A DNA stretch of 64,000 nt. Source: Bacillota bacterium (GTDB taxonomy: Bacteria; Bacillota; Bacilli; Paenibacillales; NBRC-103111). The position numbers and the translations under genes are program-made. This document shows, one piece after another, positions 1 to 7,631 of this stretch (its first letter is position 1; each line of letters starts with the position of its first letter). Location: contig JAEWMH010000103.1 of the NCBI GenBank assembly GCA_023393235.1, forward strand, positions 1 through 64,000. The letters run 5' to 3'. Under the pieces are notes generated by a model that was given only the letters and a program-made list of their open reading frames with translations, was not told the origin of the DNA and searched no databases.

Positions 1-1
1 G

Positions 2-346
2 TATCTGACCCTTCCGGCCCGGTCGTATGTAACCATCACCATGGATTACGAATGGCTGAACCCGTCCGAAGGGGATGAAATCAGCTTCTATCTGGATGCG
101 GAGTCGAATCCGGAACGTTTGGGGAGAAAAACGGTGGACTCCTCCATGGCGGGCCAAAACAAGCTGGTGTATACCTTCTACAATGAAGAGGAACGGGGCT
201 CCTATAATTTCACGTTAAGGGCCAGCATGTTCGCCAACACAGCCACCTTCAAGGTGAACCGGTTATCCGTTCATTTTCCCATGGACAAACCGGAGGAGGT
301 TACGGGGGCTTCCGCCTTTGAAATTTACGGGCAACAAGCGGGTTAA
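2..346 (+). CDS. C-terminal end of an unrecognised protein (5' truncated by window edge)
   Basis: The reading frame is open from base 2, upstream of the first ATG at 41, so this is the tail of a longer gene. About 114 residues are visible, mostly alternating polar and hydrophobic stretches suggesting beta strands, with no transmembrane segment and few cysteines. It could be a C-terminal beta-sandwich, for example carbohydrate-binding, but no family motif is recognised. The next plus-strand feature is a strong terminator at 580. Confidence 0.6.
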   Translation, partial: YLTLPARSYVTITMDYEWLNPSEGDEISFYLDAESNPERLGRKTVDSSMAGQNKLVYTFYNEEERGSYNFTLRASMFANTATFKVNRLSVHFPMDKPEEVTGASAFEIYGQQAG

Positions 347-354
347 GGGAGTAC

Positions 355-642
355 GTGCTGAACACATTCATTCTATCGGAAACGGAGCAAAAGGAAGTTT
401 TGTTCCCCGGGCAACGCCTGGCGGCGGCGCAGCATTCCGAAGCGGACCGTGTGCAATCTAAGCTGAGCGGCTTATTCAACAAAGGTGCGGAAAGCTGGAT
501 AGAGGTGGATTTGCCGCCTTGTGGAAGTGACAAAAGGAAGCCGAGCCCTTCCCTATTCTCAAAAATACAATTTAAAAAAAGCAGTCCATCCCAAAGGGAT
601 CGGGCTGCTTTTGCACATTTTAAGACCAGCTATTTGTTTTGA
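355..642 (+). CDS. small hypothetical ORF, doubtful
   Basis: A GTG-started frame of 95 codons begins 8 bases after the preceding gene, with a GGGAG too close to the start to be convincing. The last third runs through the transcription terminator at 580-612, which a real gene would rarely do. The first 60 codons look protein-like but match nothing I recognise. It may be a remnant or a chance frame. Confidence 0.2.
   Translation: MLNTFILSETEQKEVLFPGQRLAAAQHSEADRVQSKLSGLFNKGAESWIEVDLPPCGSDKRKPSPSLFSKIQFKKSSPSQRDRAAFAHFKTSYLF
580..612 (+). terminator. Rho-independent terminator
   Basis: A GC-rich stem (AGCAGTCCATCCC pairing with GGGATCGGGCTGCT, one mismatch and one bulge) with an AAA loop is followed by TTTT. 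An A-run precedes it, so it could act on both strands. It lies between the truncated gene and the convergent minus-strand cluster. Confidence 0.8.
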
Positions 643-827
643 AATTCAGCATAATAACTAACATTGCATAAACGAATGAATGGCATGGGGAACTTAAATT
701 CACAAGAAAACCTGCCCGGTATAAGAGCCGACTCTAGTGGACCGGAGAAGTCTCTGGTTGCTGAATTGCTGGCTAGGTCAGCGTAAAAGGGCCCCGTCAG
801 GCGTTAAGCCTGGAACCATAATTGAGA

Positions 828-1934
828 TTAACCCATCAGGATGCGCAGCTCAATCCGGCCTGCAGCCTGGGTCGCCTGATTCTGTAGGCAGGTTGCGAAC
901 ACCCCTGGCGCTTCGCTCATGGCCCGTGTGAAGGATTCCGACAAAGCCGGGATGATCCCCGTTCCTCCGGATGCCGCGCCTATAGCCACTCCTTGCATAA
1001 TGGTTTGGGAAGCCTGCTGGATCGTTGTATCCTGACAGGTTTTTAAAATTTGCGGGGCAATCGTATTCGGATTAAAAGGATAACAGATTTCGATTGCGAT
1101 CTTATAGGATTTATTGATAATCGGAATATTTACACTCATAAGAGAAATGGGTTGGGAATATGGGGTGCTGCAGTGTTTGTTAAAATTTGAGAGAAGGCTC
1201 TTCAGCATCCGGACCATTTCCTGGACTCGGACAATCGCATCCCGGATCTCCATCCCCCATTCAATGGCCTGATTGGCAAATTCCTCAAGCGTACCATAAT
1301 TGGTATGGACCCAATCCATTCCGGCCTGTACGGCTTCCTGCTTCAACGCTTCAAACTGGTTATTCACCTGCTGCATGACATACGCCTGCGATTGGGATTT
1401 TAGATTCTCCCATTCTTGTCTGGCCCGACTCTTGGCCTCCTCCGTCACATGGTTTACTTGCTGCACAACCTGCCCTGTTACATGGTTCACAACACCCACT
1501 ATCTGCTTTTGAATGCTTCCTCCTCCGCCCGGCCACGGGGTATGTATATTGGGAAGAGGCGGGAGGGTAATCTCGGATACAGGCGGGATAACTGGCGGAT
1601 CAAACGAAATAGGAGGAAGGGTGCTCACATTGGGGGTTGGAATGTTTGGGGTTGGGATGTTGGGAGTGGGCACGTTCGGAATGTTAGGAGTAGGAATATT
1701 AGGAGTAGGAATATTAGGAGTAGGAATGTTGGGAGTAGGAATGTTGGGCCAACCGGAGTAAGGCCTGGTTCTGTTGAGGTATCCGTAATGAGGGGGTCCC
1801 TGAACGCATCCATAATAAGAAAGAAGATAACGGCAATACGGGCAGAGTTGGTGCCTAAGGTAAGGGTCATTATACCAATAATTCGGCGGAGATCCATATC
1901 CGCCCCCATAAGGATAATAGGAAGTATACTTCAA
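828..1934 (-). CDS. repeat protein with tandem Asn-Ile-Pro-Thr-Pro units, possible spore-surface protein
   Basis: Length is 368 aa. The start chosen is the TTG at 1934 because AGGAGG (1941-1946) precedes it at ideal spacing; the longer frame from 2000 has no ribosome site. The N-terminal ~55 residues are very rich in Tyr, Gly and Pro with a CPYC motif. Then come about eight NIPTP-type pentapeptides, a Pro-rich stretch, a predicted helical segment rich in Gln, Glu and Asn (roughly 130-230) and a C-terminal domain with several cysteines. No signal peptide or membrane segment is seen. The Tyr/Gly/Cys-rich composition resembles spore coat or exosporium proteins; this is inference only. It lies 49 bases after a GalNAc-transferase-like gene on the same strand, so glycosylation of the Thr-Pro repeats is an attractive idea. 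Family not recognised. Confidence 0.75.
   Translation of the reverse strand: MKYTSYYPYGGGYGSPPNYWYNDPYLRHQLCPYCRYLLSYYGCVQGPPHYGYLNRTRPYSGWPNIPTPNIPTPNIPTPNIPTPNIPNVPTPNIPTPNIPTPNVSTLPPISFDPPVIPPVSEITLPPLPNIHTPWPGGGGSIQKQIVGVVNHVTGQVVQQVNHVTEEAKSRARQEWENLKSQSQAYVMQQVNNQFEALKQEAVQAGMDWVHTNYGTLEEFANQAIEWGMEIRDAIVRVQEMVRMLKSLLSNFNKHCSTPYSQPISLMSVNIPIINKSYKIAIEICYPFNPNTIAPQILKTCQDTTIQQASQTIMQGVAIGAASGGTGIIPALSESFTRAMSEAPGVFATCLQNQATQAAGRIELRILMG
1631..1748 (-). repeat. 15-bp coding minisatellite (NIPTP units)
   Basis: Tandem 15-bp units of the type GGAATGTTGGGAGTA (plus-strand reading) encode Pro-Asn-Ile-Pro-Thr. There are about eight copies, with one shortened unit in the middle producing NIPNVPTP. 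Synonymous differences separate older from younger copies; the units near 1683-1727 are almost identical, suggesting recent slippage. Confidence 0.9.
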
Positions 1935-1983
1935 CTTTTTTCCTCCTCGTAAGGTCTGATTAGCCGCAGCATGGAGCTGGTCT

Positions 1984-2871
1984 TCAAAAAGGGATGCCAA
2001 ATTGATTCATAAACCAGTCGTCGTCGAATAGCCGGGAACTGAAGCACCGGCCCCGTTGATCAAGTGCGCCTCCCTTTAGAACTGCCCGCTCAATCTGCTC
2101 CGTATGATAGGGTTGCCGAATCAAGCTTCTGCACCTCTCAATTCTCTCTTCTCCGAAATGGCTGTAGCACATCCGCAGCATGTTGTAATACACATTGTAA
2201 AGCGAATTGGGATATGGGGTGGCCGACCGGAATACATGAAGAATTTTGACAGAGGGCTGGATGCAACAGATATACCCGAAAAGCCACATTCGAAGTGAAA
2301 ACTCCACATCCTCATACCCCCATACTTGGAAGCCGCAATCAAACCCCCCCACCATGCCGAAGGCCTGGCGGGAAACCGCACAGCAACCCCCGGGCATTAC
2401 CGCCACAGGAAAAAGCTCCGTTTTGTTCAGATGCCATTCAACCCCAAGATGGGCATTTAACGTCTGGCCATAACCCGTCGTTTCTGGTGACCGGGTGTCG
2501 GCAATACCTGGGGAAACCCCGCTGGCTATCCCTTCCAGCATAGGCTGAAGCAGCTTATCCTGCCAGTAATCCTCAAAGAACAAATGGGCGTCGCAAAAGA
2601 TAAAATATGTTCCCGCCGCATTAGCGGCTCCTAAGTTTTTCGCATTAGCCAGACCAACTCCTTTGGTTGTAATCAGTTTAACCCGTTGCCTTCCGCCGGC
2701 GCCTGCCAGAAAGCTGCAGCAGCCGTCCGTTGAACCGTCATCAACAACAATGATTTCGAAGGGATAGTCCGTTTTGGCAGCAAATGCGGATCTTAGCGTG
2801 TTTTGAATGTGGGCACCCTCATTCTTGACAGGAATGATGATGGAAACAAGAGGCTTGCTGGGGTCATGCAT
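1984..2871 (-). CDS. family 2 glycosyltransferase, polypeptide GalNAc-transferase-like
   Basis: Length is 295 aa, starting at ATG 2871 with GGGAGAAGG 5 bases upstream. A GT-A fold is indicated by SIIIPVKNEG at residues 10-19, VVDDGSTD near 43 and the metal-binding CDAH near 94. The Asp-x-His form is typical of polypeptide GalNAc transferases rather than the common DxD. The later motif GGFDCGFQVWGYEDVEFS (about 175-192) matches the acceptor-side WGxE region of the same group. It is cytoplasmic, with no membrane anchor. It sits between a PIG-L deacetylase-like gene (27 bases upstream) and the NIPTP repeat protein (49 bases downstream), so the three are probably co-transcribed. It may transfer a sugar to the repeat protein; acceptor and donor are inferred only. 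Confidence 0.85.
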   Translation of the reverse strand: MHDPSKPLVSIIIPVKNEGAHIQNTLRSAFAAKTDYPFEIIVVDDGSTDGCCSFLAGAGGRQRVKLITTKGVGLANAKNLGAANAAGTYFIFCDAHLFFEDYWQDKLLQPMLEGIASGVSPGIADTRSPETTGYGQTLNAHLGVEWHLNKTELFPVAVMPGGCCAVSRQAFGMVGGFDCGFQVWGYEDVEFSLRMWLFGYICCIQPSVKILHVFRSATPYPNSLYNVYYNMLRMCYSHFGEERIERCRSLIRQPYHTEQIERAVLKGGALDQRGRCFSSRLFDDDWFMNQFGIPF

Positions 2872-2898
2872 ACAGCCTTCTCCCTTCCCCGTATCTAT

Positions 2899-3717
2899 TC
2901 ATGGCTTAAGCTGCGGAGGGGTGTAACGAAATTGCCCGGCCCGTTGGCAGAAGGTTATGTATGTTGCGGGTGCCAGCTTTAGGAGACTATACCGGGTCAA
3001 ATCAAACAAGGTTCTGTCGTAGGCAATGAATAGGGCATATTTCCAAAACAAGTCATCCCCCGTCAAATCAGGGGGGGACTCGCTTAGTGCGTATCCAAGA
3101 TAGGCATACCGATGGCAGCGGAAATACTTGGGCATAGCTTCTACAGCCAACCCTGCCGAATAGTGGTCGGAATGGTCACCGGGGTTCAAAACTGGATTAG
3201 CTTCAGGGAAATGAAGGGCAATCGAGGCAATCCCTTCCGATTCCCTTTCCACAATACGCTGCAGCAAATCAATTAGATCCGGCCAACCTGAATAGACACA
3301 GGACCGGTCTAAAGCGGTTATGGAGGGAATCATACCGCGGCGCAGCATCTGCAAACTCTGGTAGCCTCCTGAAGCGAAGCCGCTTCCGTCCACATTTCCA
3401 TCAGGCAACCTTAAGAAGTAGCAAGCTGCGTTGCCCAGGCTCCAACGGTGCACCATGTGATTATTGAGGAGGACCACACCACTGGTTTCGCCAAGGCCTA
3501 AGGAACCAGGCAATCCGAAACGGACTGAACTCCGCGCAGCTTCTTCATTGGCCCTCCAATAGTTTTCATTGGCCCCCGAATCATTGGCAGTTATGTATAT
3601 AAAAACGACTTTTTGGTTTGTTGAGGACATATCCCGATAGGCGGAGGGATTCATGAACAATTGCCAATCGTCCATATGGGCAACCATATAAAAGGCGACG
3701 CCAGTATACTGGTGCAT
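2899..3717 (-). CDS. PIG-L (LmbE-like) family deacetylase
   Basis: Length is 272 aa. The zinc-binding signature appears near the N terminus as AHMDDWQLF, a variant of AHPDDE seen in a subgroup of PIG-L proteins, and a second metal site HSDHYSAG lies near residue 182. Family members hydrolyse N-acetyl groups from GlcNAc-type sugars. The ATG at 3717 has AGGAGG 12 bases upstream, a long but usable spacing. It is the first gene of a minus-strand group with a glycosyltransferase and a repeat protein, so it may trim an amino-sugar precursor or glycan made by that set. Substrate unknown. Confidence 0.8.
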   Translation of the reverse strand: MHQYTGVAFYMVAHMDDWQLFMNPSAYRDMSSTNQKVVFIYITANDSGANENYWRANEEAARSSVRFGLPGSLGLGETSGVVLLNNHMVHRWSLGNAACYFLRLPDGNVDGSGFASGGYQSLQMLRRGMIPSITALDRSCVYSGWPDLIDLLQRIVERESEGIASIALHFPEANPVLNPGDHSDHYSAGLAVEAMPKYFRCHRYAYLGYALSESPPDLTGDDLFWKYALFIAYDRTLFDLTRYSLLKLAPATYITFCQRAGQFRYTPPQLKP

Positions 3718-3826
3718 TTTCAGAAGTGGCCTCCTGGGGTTTTTTTAGGTATTTTATTCGGAAGTTTTCAGTCACATGACAAAAAATGTTAATTATCTCG
3801 TTCCAAAATGTAAGAGGTAACATACC

Positions 3827-4045
3827 CTAAACGGAAAAAGGGTTGCTTCTTTCCCACGTAACTCTGAATGAAGTCCAATGGCGAGGAAGCGGGAACATAT
3901 ATGTTGTCGGCAACTTCCGCCTGCAGCTATAAGCACCGTATTCGATGTATAGTTGCTGTTCAACTGTTCCGTTACCTTCCAATTGAAATGGATGCCTATC
4001 CGCTTTGGTAGTCGGACGAATAAAGTCGAAACCGTGGATGTTCAT
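3827..4045 (-). CDS. small hypothetical protein
   Basis: A 72-codon frame starting at ATG 4045, without a convincing ribosome-binding site. The composition (aromatic and basic residues, HGFDFIRPTTKADRHPFQ near the start) looks like genuine coding sequence rather than a shadow, but no family is recognised. It may be a fragment of a larger gene. It lies upstream of the PIG-L gene on the same strand, in an otherwise gene-poor 800-base stretch. Confidence 0.3.
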   Translation of the reverse strand: MNIHGFDFIRPTTKADRHPFQLEGNGTVEQQLYIEYGAYSCRRKLPTTYMFPLPRHWTSFRVTWERSNPFSV

Positions 4046-4074
4046 TAAAAAACTCGAGGAAAAGAAGCACGATG

Positions 4075-4108
4075 GCCGCTTATTCCTTTATGAAATGAGC
4101 GGTTTTTT
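4075..4108 (+). terminator. orphan plus-strand terminator-like hairpin
   Basis: GCCGCTTATTCC pairs imperfectly with GAAATGAGCGG and TTTTTT follows. No plus-strand gene ends nearby, so it may belong to a lost gene or an unannotated small RNA. Confidence 0.5.
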
Positions 4109-4281
4109 CTTATAGCGGTATGCGTGAGCCGGCAGTCCGAGACTTTTTCATATGCAAAAAATGGTTATGCCTGTATACTGAGGTGGAAGATTGGCATGAA
4201 AAGCCAATGAGCGGAGAGGGTTGGTTGTGCAGGGCTGTTCGTTCCCTGGTACGTTTCGGATACGGTGGATTGGAGCGTGTG

Positions 4282-4466
4282 CTAACGGCGGTGAGAGACG
4301 CTATTTGCCCGAAATCGGGTTCCCCCGGATACTAACGGCGGCCAGGGCCGCTATTTGTGCTCAGGCAGTGGTTTTGGACCTGAAAAAACCCCAATAAGAG
4401 CGCTCACTTCCGTTAGAAAGGGAACTACCTGTTTTTTGGCGTAATAACGGCTCCCACTTCCGTTAG
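4282..4466. repeat. four-unit 50-bp-phased intergenic element, copy A
   Basis: Two direct units start at 4282 and 4332 (CTAACGGCGG... ending CGCTATTT). Two inverted units end at 4416 and 4466 (AATAAGAGCGCTCACTTC and AATAACGGCTCCCACTTC, each followed by CGTTAG). The direct starts are exactly 50 apart and the inverted ends exactly 50 apart. Total length is 185 bp. Each unit is itself weakly palindromic (TAACGG...CCGYTA). It lies in the spacer before the histidine phosphatase gene. Confidence 0.9.
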
Positions 4467-4533
4467 CGCTCCTGTTGCAGGTAAAGAGCCATTGAAAAGC
4501 TTCCAATCGACATCAGAGAGAGGGGATGGACCG

Positions 4534-5100
4534 GTGTTAACCAACTTTTATTTTGTGAGACATGCTCAATCGGATACCCGCATTCGTGAAGATGCCATCC
4601 GCCCGTTGACTCCCAAGGGTCTGCAGGATGCAAGGCGGGTCAGCAAAACACTCGTTAATCTGAATATAAACAAAATCTTCTCAAGTCCCTATCTAAGGAC
4701 GATGCAGACCGTGCAGCATTTTGCAGAAACCCATGAGCTCCCCATCTGCCAGGTTGATGATTTTCGCGAACGTGCGGTGGGCGGATGGGTTAACGATTTT
4801 CGAGCCTTCAGCAGAAAGCAGTGGGAGGACTTTACCTTTAAGCTGGAGGGCGGAGAGTCATTGAAGGAAGTGCAGGAAAGAAACATCAAGGCGCTTCTGC
4901 AGCTTAAGAAAGAAAACGTAGGTTTGAATATCGCCGTAGGAACACATGGCACCGCATTAGCGACAATCATCAACTATTATGATACAAGCTTTGGTTATGA
5001 GCACTTCTGGAGCATGGCTGACCGTATGCCTTATATCATGCATTTTCAGTACCAGGATGAGGATTTGGTGAGGATGCAGGAGTTGACTATAGGGGGTTAA
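4534..5100 (+). CDS. histidine phosphatase family protein (phosphoglycerate mutase-like)
   Basis: Length is 188 aa. The catalytic phosphohistidine motif YFVRHAQSD is at the N terminus, SSPYLRTMQT supplies the second phosphate-binding arginine, and the second catalytic histidine lies in GTHGTAL near residue 145. The GTG at 4534 is preferred over the upstream TTG at 4492 because GAGGGGA precedes it and the RHG motif then sits at the usual distance from the N terminus. Family members remove phosphate from small molecules or proteins; the substrate here is unknown. The next gene, a low-molecular-weight phosphatase, begins 2 bases after the stop, so the two are translationally linked. Confidence 0.85.
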   Translation: MLTNFYFVRHAQSDTRIREDAIRPLTPKGLQDARRVSKTLVNLNINKIFSSPYLRTMQTVQHFAETHELPICQVDDFRERAVGGWVNDFRAFSRKQWEDFTFKLEGGESLKEVQERNIKALLQLKKENVGLNIAVGTHGTALATIINYYDTSFGYEHFWSMADRMPYIMHFQYQDEDLVRMQELTIGG

Positions 5101-5102
5101 AT

Positions 5103-5429
5103 ATGAAGCTTCTGTTTATCTGTAGTCGTAACAAGTGGAGAAGTTTGACCGCGGAGAAAATTTTTGATGGTATAAAAGGCTATGAAGTAAGATCCGCTGG
5201 AACAGAAGATGGTGCAAGAGTGAAAGTTACTGAGGGCCACATCGGCTGGGCGGATTACGTGTTTGTGATGGAAAAGAAGCATACATCCAAGCTGAAGCAG
5301 AAGTTTCCGGAAAAACTAAACAACAAGCGATTAATATGTTTGGATATACCGGATGATTATACCTTTATGGATGAAGATTTGATTGAAATATTAAAATCTA
5401 GGGTGTCCGAATATATAGAGGTTCCTTAA
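5103..5429 (+). CDS. low-molecular-weight protein-tyrosine-phosphatase-like protein
   Basis: Length is 108 aa. The P-loop CX5RS signature appears as CSRNKWRS at residues 7-14, right after the first beta strand as in LMW-PTP folds. The protein is shorter than the usual 140-160 aa, and no clear DP acid motif is visible near the C terminus (DIPDD near 75 is a possible substitute). It belongs to a compact group annotated as phosphotyrosine phosphatases in Firmicutes and Bacteroidetes. It directly follows a histidine phosphatase. Activity on tyrosine phosphate is inferred. Confidence 0.75.
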   Translation: MKLLFICSRNKWRSLTAEKIFDGIKGYEVRSAGTEDGARVKVTEGHIGWADYVFVMEKKHTSKLKQKFPEKLNNKRLICLDIPDDYTFMDEDLIEILKSRVSEYIEVP

Positions 5430-5474
5430 TAATACCGTGCAGTTAGAAAGGGTTAGGGGAGATGAGGTGAACCT

Positions 5475-5815
5475 TTGAACGATCAAATGAATATCAGAAA
5501 AATGACAGATGAGGATTGCGTGGCGGTAACGCACATCATCCATGAGAACTTACGGCTTGTTAACAGTCGGGATTATCCTGAAGAGATTATAAACCATATG
5601 TGCAGACTTTTTACCCCGGCATACATAACCGAAATTCTACAACACGAGACGTATATGTGATTGTCAAAGATTCTGAAATAGTCGGCACTGCCAGTCTGGA
5701 CAAGGACACGATTTACACTGTTTTCGTGGATGTGCAGCACCATCGTTTCGGGATCGAGTCGGAGGAGTTTGGAAGGGACATTATCATGTCGAAGGAGCTT
5801 TCGAACGCAGGTTAG
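5475..5815 (+). pseudogene. GNAT acetyltransferase, frameshifted and truncated
   Basis: The TTG start at 5475 has GAGGTGA just upstream. The first frame gives a normal GNAT N terminus (NIRKMTDEDC) but stops at 5660. The continuation (RDVYVIVKDSEIVGTASL) lies in another frame, so one base has been lost or gained near 5640-5655. The second frame reaches VFVDVQHHRFGIES, the beginning of the acetyl-CoA binding loop, then ends without the C-terminal half of the domain. The shift could be a sequence error, but the truncation argues for real decay. Confidence 0.7.
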
Positions 5816-5856
5816 GAAAAATTGGATGTATCATTTAACTCTTTCGAGGTAGTGAG

Positions 5857-6318
5857 ATGGCCATGTATTTTCATCATAGGAAACACCTTTTTTATTCTGG
5901 TTTAATAGTTTTGGCTCTTACGGGGTTGTTTCATTTATTTATGGGGGTAAGTCTTCAGCAATTCGTCTTTATCTTGGCGTTCCTATCAGGTGTAACCTTA
6001 TTTGGATTTAGCTATTATTGGAAACTTGAGGGAGGTGTGATAATCAAATATATATGTTTCAGAGAGGTGTGCAGAATTGAAATTCAGCAGATTCAATGTA
6101 TTGAAGCTATAAAAATAAAGGAATTCGACAAGGTTTATTTCGAAATTGGTAAAGGCCCGTTTGAGGACAGATACCGATTTATCTTAAAAGACGGTTCTAC
6201 CTTTACCACTCTGTCCCAGTGCAGAAATAATCAAGGCATTACTATCGGTCGATACCTAGACAAAACCTATAAAATTAAGCTTATCGAAAAAGATAAGATC
6301 AAATATTTCAATGTTTAA
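5857..6318 (+). CDS. membrane protein with PH-like C-terminal domain, hypothetical
   Basis: Length is 153 aa. Two hydrophobic helices (about 12-30 and 34-52) are followed by a soluble beta-rich part with the pattern of small bacterial PH-like domains (alternating strands, ending in a helix near RYLDKTYKIKL). The ATG at 5857 has GAGGT 6 bases upstream. Base composition is more AT-rich than the surroundings. Function is unknown. Confidence 0.6.
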   Translation: MAMYFHHRKHLFYSGLIVLALTGLFHLFMGVSLQQFVFILAFLSGVTLFGFSYYWKLEGGVIIKYICFREVCRIEIQQIQCIEAIKIKEFDKVYFEIGKGPFEDRYRFILKDGSTFTTLSQCRNNQGITIGRYLDKTYKIKLIEKDKIKYFNV

Positions 6319-6347
6319 CCTAAGATGGTTATAGGAAGGGGAGCACA

Positions 6348-6914
6348 CTGATAAATAAATTGAACCGGATCACAAAACCGGACACAAGGTTCATATTGGG
6401 CTGTGCCTTCATCTTCATGGCTTTGGTTCTTTTGGTTATCAAAATGAACATGGGTGAACGCACCTACGCGTTGGAGGATATTCCCGACGATATTGTCAGC
6501 CGCGTCTATGCGAGTGCCGGCGGCAAGAAAAATGTGAAAGATATTCGAATCGAAATAAGCAAGGAGATTGGGGACATGCTGGTATATGTGTATTCCTATG
6601 AATACAAGAAAACCGGACAGTCCAATAACTGCGTTATCTATATGAAGGACAAGGACCGTTACAAGCTTTTAAATAGCGGACAGTTGGGATTCAAAATGAA
6701 AGGCAGTGTCCATAATAAAGGACTGCGATCCACCATGATTCGCGGTTACCTGATCATGGGCGGGATCGTCAACGATAATGAAGCCGATCAATTTGAAATA
6801 ACATCAGGTAATATGAAAATTACGGACCTCTATGAAAGACACCAATATTTTATTCAAGGATATCTATTGGGCGATTCCAATCAAGTCACAGTCAAACCAA
6901 TAACTCAACCATAG
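6348..6914 (+). CDS. hypothetical membrane-anchored protein, possible CTG start
   Basis: Length is about 188 aa with one N-terminal transmembrane helix (GCAFIFMALVLLVI) and an extracytoplasmic region of about 150 residues. The ribosome site GGAAGGGGAG fits the CTG at 6348 (5-base spacing) better than the TTG at 6360 (about 17 bases away), so translation probably begins at CTG, giving MINKLNRI. No family motif is recognised. Confidence 0.6.
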   Translation: MINKLNRITKPDTRFILGCAFIFMALVLLVIKMNMGERTYALEDIPDDIVSRVYASAGGKKNVKDIRIEISKEIGDMLVYVYSYEYKKTGQSNNCVIYMKDKDRYKLLNSGQLGFKMKGSVHNKGLRSTMIRGYLIMGGIVNDNEADQFEITSGNMKITDLYERHQYFIQGYLLGDSNQVTVKPITQP

Positions 6915-6947
6915 ACTGTCGTAGATCTCTGAGGAGGCTAAGCGTCG

Positions 6948-7490
6948 ATGAGCGAAGGGAAGCTGGATATTCAAGCCGTGTTTATGGACCGGGATGGAAC
7001 AATTGGGGGGACAGGGCATTTTATCCACCCCAGAGATTTTGCGTTGTATCCCATGGCTCAAGAAGCCATCCATCTGCTAAAAGCCAATACTATCCCGGTT
7101 TTTGCCATTACCAACCAATACCGGATTTCCCGGGGGGAAGCGACAGTTGCTGAATTTGAGGATCAGTTCAGGCAGTTTGGCTTTGACCAAGCCTACATCT
7201 GCCCCCATGAAGATGAATGCCATTGCCGGAAGCCCAATCCAGGCATGCTGCTTGATGCGGCCCGGCAGCACAGCCTGGATCTGACGAAATGTGTAGTAAT
7301 CGGTGATGTAGGAGATACCGATATGCTGGCTGCACACGCTGTTGGTGCCATCAAAATCCTGGTCCGCACCGGTTGGGGGGAGAGCTCCTTAACGAAGTTC
7401 AGGACGAAATGGGTGGAGACGGAGCCGGATTATATCGCAACTGATGTGTTGGATGCGGTTCATTGGATTTTGCAACATGCCAAGCTGTAA
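6948..7490 (+). CDS. HAD-superfamily phosphatase, GmhB/histidinol-phosphatase type
   Basis: Length is 180 aa. HAD motif I is MDRDGT (13-18) with the Asp nucleophile, motif II is TNQ (near 56), motif III is CRKPNPGM (near 92) and motif IV is GDVGDTDM (near 118). The cysteine/histidine cluster CPHEDECHCRKP matches the structural zinc loop of GmhB-type enzymes. GmhB acts on heptose bisphosphate and HisB-N on histidinol phosphate; related Firmicute proteins of this size are often of unknown substrate. GAGGAGG lies 11 bases before the ATG. No heptose or histidine genes are nearby. Confidence 0.8.
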   Translation: MSEGKLDIQAVFMDRDGTIGGTGHFIHPRDFALYPMAQEAIHLLKANTIPVFAITNQYRISRGEATVAEFEDQFRQFGFDQAYICPHEDECHCRKPNPGMLLDAARQHSLDLTKCVVIGDVGDTDMLAAHAVGAIKILVRTGWGESSLTKFRTKWVETEPDYIATDVLDAVHWILQHAKL

Positions 7491-7631
7491 CCGTTTTAGG
7501 GGTTGAAATTTCCAAATTCATGTATATTTGAACTACCATTTCGGATATGACTGGTTTATAGTTGTAATAGATTCGGAGCATTCTTGGGTACCGCGGCTCC
7601 GGAGCTTCAATGACACCAGGAGGGATCTATC

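Noticed and set aside
828..931. Plus-strand frame 737-931
   Set aside because: Overlaps the end of the repeat-protein gene and has no ribosome site or protein-like composition.
4282..4466. CRISPR-like array
   Set aside because: Spacing is regular, but there are only four units, half inverted, with imperfect repeats and no cas genes nearby.
7574..7601. T-box-like sequence (GGGTACCGCGG) before coaW
   Set aside because: It lacks the GTGG core of the antiterminator bulge, has no specifier stem or terminator, and coaW is not a typical T-box target. A 6-bp stem CGGAGC/GCTCCG is present but unremarkable.
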